6,212 bases of DNA, from contig JAJAZI010000162.1 of the NCBI GenBank assembly GCA_026785785.1, forward strand, positions 1-6,212, written 5' to 3'. Source of the stretch: Microbacteriaceae bacterium. GTDB taxonomy: Bacteria > Actinomycetota > Actinomycetes > Actinomycetales > Microbacteriaceae. Shown in pieces: positions 4,307-6,212 of this stretch (within the stretch, counting starts at the first letter, position 1; each line of letters opens with the position of its first letter). The translations under genes were made by a program, and so were the position numbers. The notes under the pieces were generated by a model. That model was given only the letters and a program-made list of their open reading frames with translations, searched no databases and was not told the DNA's origin.

Positions 4307-5758
4307 ATGCACACCATCGATGTGATCGTCGTAGGGTCCGGGCCGAACGGGATGGCCGCCGCCGTGACGATGGCGAGGGCGGGACTCTCGGTGCGCGTGT
4401 ACGAACGCAACCCCACCATCGGTGGAGGCGCCCGGACGGTCGAATCCACTCTCCCCGGGTTTCGGCACGATGTCTGCTCGGCGGTGCACCCGATGGCGCT
4501 CGCCTCCGGCTTCTTCCAGAAGTTCGAACTGGACCGCCGCATCAAGCTCCTCCTGCCCGAGATCTCCTACGCGCATCCGCTCGACAACGGCAGGGCGGGG
4601 GTCGCGTGGCGGGACCTCGACCGGACCGCGGAGGGCCTCGGCCGCGACGGCCGCGCCTGGAAGCGACTGTTCGGCCCCCTCGTCGACCACGTGGCGGAGG
4701 TCGCCCAGTTCACCGGGTCGAACATGCTGCAGCTTCCCCGGCATCCGCTCACCGCACTCCGCCTCGCCGCCCGCATTCTCGAGCAGGGCAGCCCGGCCTG
4801 GAATGCCCGTTTCGCCGAGGACGAGGCCCCCGCGATGCTCACGGGGGTCAACGCCCACTCGATCCGCCGGATGCCGAGCCTCGAGACCGCCGCCGTCGGG
4901 CTTGTTCTCGCCACCCACGCCCACGCGAGGGGCTGGCCGATCCCCGTCGGTGGGAGCCAGTCGATCATCGAGGCGATGGCCGCGGACCTCATCGCCCACG
5001 GAGGTGAAATCGTCACCGACACCGAGGTCACCTCCCTCGCCGAGCTGCCATCGGCCAGAGCCGTGATCCTCGATGTGAGCGCCCGGTCGCTCGCGTCCAT
5101 CGCGGGTGACGCCCTCCCCGCGCGCTACGCCAGGGCGCTGCGACGGTTCCGCTATGGCGACGCCGCCGCGAAAGTCGACTTCGCCCTCTCCGCACCGGTG
5201 CCGTGGGCGAACGAGCACGTGCGCGCCGCCGGCACGGTGCACCTGGGCGGCTCCCGCGCCGAGCTTGCCGCATCGGAGGCGGAGGTCGCCGCCGGCCGGC
5301 ATCCGCGAGGTCCCTACGTGCTCGCGTCGCAACCGACCCTGCTCGACCCGTCGAGGGCGCCCCTCGGTTTCCAGACGCTCTGGGCCTACACGCACGTGCC
5401 CGCGGGGTCGACGGTCGACCCCACCGAGGCCGTCACCGCGCAGATCGAGCGATACGCGCCCGGATTCCGCGACGTGATCGTCGCGTCGTCGAGCCAGAGC
5501 GCGGTCGAGGTGGAGCGCTACAACCCGAACTACGTCGGCGGCGACATCGCCGCCGGAGCGCCGAGCCTCTGGCAGCTCGTCGCCCGCCCGGTGCTGTCGG
5601 CCGATCCGTGGCGCACCCCCGCGGCCGGCGTCTACCTCTGTTCGTCCTCGACCCCGCCGGGCCCCGGCGTGCATGGCCTGCCCGGTTACTATGCCGCCCG
5701 CAGCGCCCTCGCCGCCGAGTTCGGCATCACGACGCCTCCGCGCCTCGGATTGGACTGA
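4307..5758 (+). CDS. FAD-dependent oxidoreductase, PYROXD2/phytoene-desaturase-like
   Basis: The 483-residue flavoprotein opens with an FAD-binding Rossmann motif: VIVVGSGPNGMAAA (6-19, G10-x-G12-x-x-G15) and the ribose-binding Glu33 at the end of VRVYERN. GGGART (39-44) continues the family's FAD signature. The C-terminal FAD segment is GVYLCSSSTPPGPGVHGLPG (441-460). The overall plan is that of the COG1233 phytoene dehydrogenase-related group, closest in my reading to the PYROXD2-type enzymes. Carotenoid activity is not implied, and no crt genes are nearby. The start at 4307 is chosen because the Rossmann strand begins at once; a longer frame from 4196 has no family support. The TGA is followed one base later by the remains of an SRPBCC-family gene, a pairing I recall from related actinobacteria. 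That suggests the two once formed a translationally coupled unit. The substrate is unknown. Confidence 0.9.
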   Translation: MHTIDVIVVGSGPNGMAAAVTMARAGLSVRVYERNPTIGGGARTVESTLPGFRHDVCSAVHPMALASGFFQKFELDRRIKLLLPEISYAHPLDNGRAGVAWRDLDRTAEGLGRDGRAWKRLFGPLVDHVAEVAQFTGSNMLQLPRHPLTALRLAARILEQGSPAWNARFAEDEAPAMLTGVNAHSIRRMPSLETAAVGLVLATHAHARGWPIPVGGSQSIIEAMAADLIAHGGEIVTDTEVTSLAELPSARAVILDVSARSLASIAGDALPARYARALRRFRYGDAAAKVDFALSAPVPWANEHVRAAGTVHLGGSRAELAASEAEVAAGRHPRGPYVLASQPTLLDPSRAPLGFQTLWAYTHVPAGSTVDPTEAVTAQIERYAPGFRDVIVASSSQSAVEVERYNPNYVGGDIAAGAPSLWQLVARPVLSADPWRTPAAGVYLCSSSTPPGPGVHGLPGYYAARSALAAEFGITTPPRLGLD

Positions 5759-5759
5759 C

Positions 5760-6100
5760 CTGGCCACCACCACCCGATTCCTGCGCTGCGCACCGGAGGC
5801 CGTGTTCCGGGTGCTGGCCGACGGCTAGCCCTATCCCAGCTAGGGGGTCGGCGCCTCGGGCATCCGCGCCATCGCCGAGGCCTGGCCGGCCCCGTGGTCT
5901 CGAATCGCGCATTCGGCCGGCGTGTGGCCGACCGTCATCGACGACACGACGAGCGTGACCGAATGGGAACCGCCGCGGCACGCGCGAATGCGGGCCAGGG
6001 GTTGGCCGGTCGGCGATGCCAACATCGTGATCAACCTGAAGACCCGCGGGGATGGCTGCGCCGGCTCGCCCACCTCGCCGTGGGCGGCGCTGGGCACGAG
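5760..6100 (+). pseudogene. Decayed SRPBCC (START/Bet v1-like) family gene
   Basis: From CTG at 5760 the frame reads ATTTRFLRCAPEAVFRVLADG, then TAG (5826-5828), PYPS, TAG (5841-5843), and continues through SVTEWEPPRHARMRARGWPV to NLKTRGDGC (ending 6059). Relatives I recall read ADGWLYPSWVVGAS here, so both stops sit where Trp is expected (TGG to TAG). The start is CTG where ATG is expected. After GDGC the frame loses resemblance, while another frame reads LRRLAHLAVGG from 6056, like the C-terminal helix of the family; an internal segment of perhaps 30-40 codons is missing. Intact proteins of this group are about 145 residues and have a hydrophobic ligand cavity. The gene lies one base behind the FAD oxidoreductase stop. 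Four independent lesions make function very unlikely. The 3' end is approximate and runs into the convergent gene. Confidence 0.82.
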
Positions 6101-6212
6101 TCAGATCAGGTCGCGCAGAAGCTTCTCGGGGCTCACACCGCGGGCCTTGGCCCGCTTCAGCAGCCGCGCGTGCTCCTGCGGGCTGAGGAGCACCGTCACC
6201 GCGGTCTCCCGC
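6101..6212 (-). CDS. C-terminal part of a ribbon-helix-helix-like protein (cut by window edge)
   Basis: Reading the minus strand from 6211, 36 codons precede TGA at 6103-6101. The peptide ETAVTVLLSPQEHARLLKRAKARGVSPEKLLRDLI has the pattern of a ribbon-helix-helix domain: a short beta strand (TAVTVLL), a first helix (SPQEHARLLKRAKARG) and a second helix (SPEKLLRDLI). Such proteins are small DNA-binding regulators, often type II antitoxins. The N-terminus and any toxin partner lie outside the window, so the role is open. Codon third positions are strongly G/C. Confidence 0.6.
   Translation of the reverse strand, partial: RETAVTVLLSPQEHARLLKRAKARGVSPEKLLRDLI

Noticed and set aside
4280..5773. 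A 497-codon open frame on the minus strand opposite the FAD oxidoreductase
   Set aside because: It is the antisense shadow of a well-supported flavoprotein gene. Its product is Arg/Gly-rich with no recognisable domain, as expected for high-GC antisense frames.
5826..5843. Programmed readthrough or recoding of the two TAG codons in the SRPBCC gene
   Set aside because: The CTG start and the internal frame-changing deletion independently argue for decay. No stem or pyrrolysine context is visible.

Overview
The window is high-GC DNA with strongly G/C-biased third codon positions. Its gene families (a Micrococcales-type NERD protein, a protealysin/emfourin pair, and a PYROXD2-like FAD enzyme followed by an SRPBCC partner) suggest a chromosomal segment of an actinobacterium, probably Microbacteriaceae. 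The family assignment is inference from memory of related proteins; no search was possible. I see no tRNA, rRNA, insertion sequence or CRISPR array.

Left part (1-2402, all + strand): the last codons of an unidentified gene, an alpha/beta-hydrolase of the phospholipase/carboxylesterase family (120-812), adenine phosphoribosyltransferase apt (858-1403) with a likely terminator at 1442-1482, then a membrane-anchored NERD-domain protein (1572-2402) whose nuclease signature is degenerate.

Middle (2403-2856): about 450 bases with no credible gene. It is rich in dyads: a C(UUCG)G hairpin, two abutting stems at 2608-2657, a cluster of C5/G4 runs, and three consecutive hairpins with GGGG loops. The last of these, a perfect 14-bp stem, is the probable shared terminator of the two convergent units. 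The G-T wobbles in the stems favour folding of a + strand RNA.

Right part: on the minus strand, a two-gene operon of a protealysin-like M4 metalloprotease (4196-3156) and an emfourin-like inhibitor (3135-2857). Divergent from it is a PYROXD2/phytoene-desaturase-like FAD oxidoreductase (4307-5758). Directly behind this lies the wreck of an SRPBCC-family gene (5760-about 6100), with a CTG in place of the start codon, two TAG codons where relatives have Trp, and an internal deletion. The right edge holds the C-terminus of a small minus-strand ribbon-helix-helix-like protein.

Several genes have an A-n-n-n-T -10-like hexamer only 6-9 bases before the start codon and no well-spaced Shine-Dalgarno, which suggests leaderless transcripts. 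I do not see an unmistakably new system. The best candidates for a second look are the hairpin cluster at 2490-2857, the actinobacterial protease-inhibitor operon, the NERD protein that has lost catalytic residues, and the SRPBCC gene decay.
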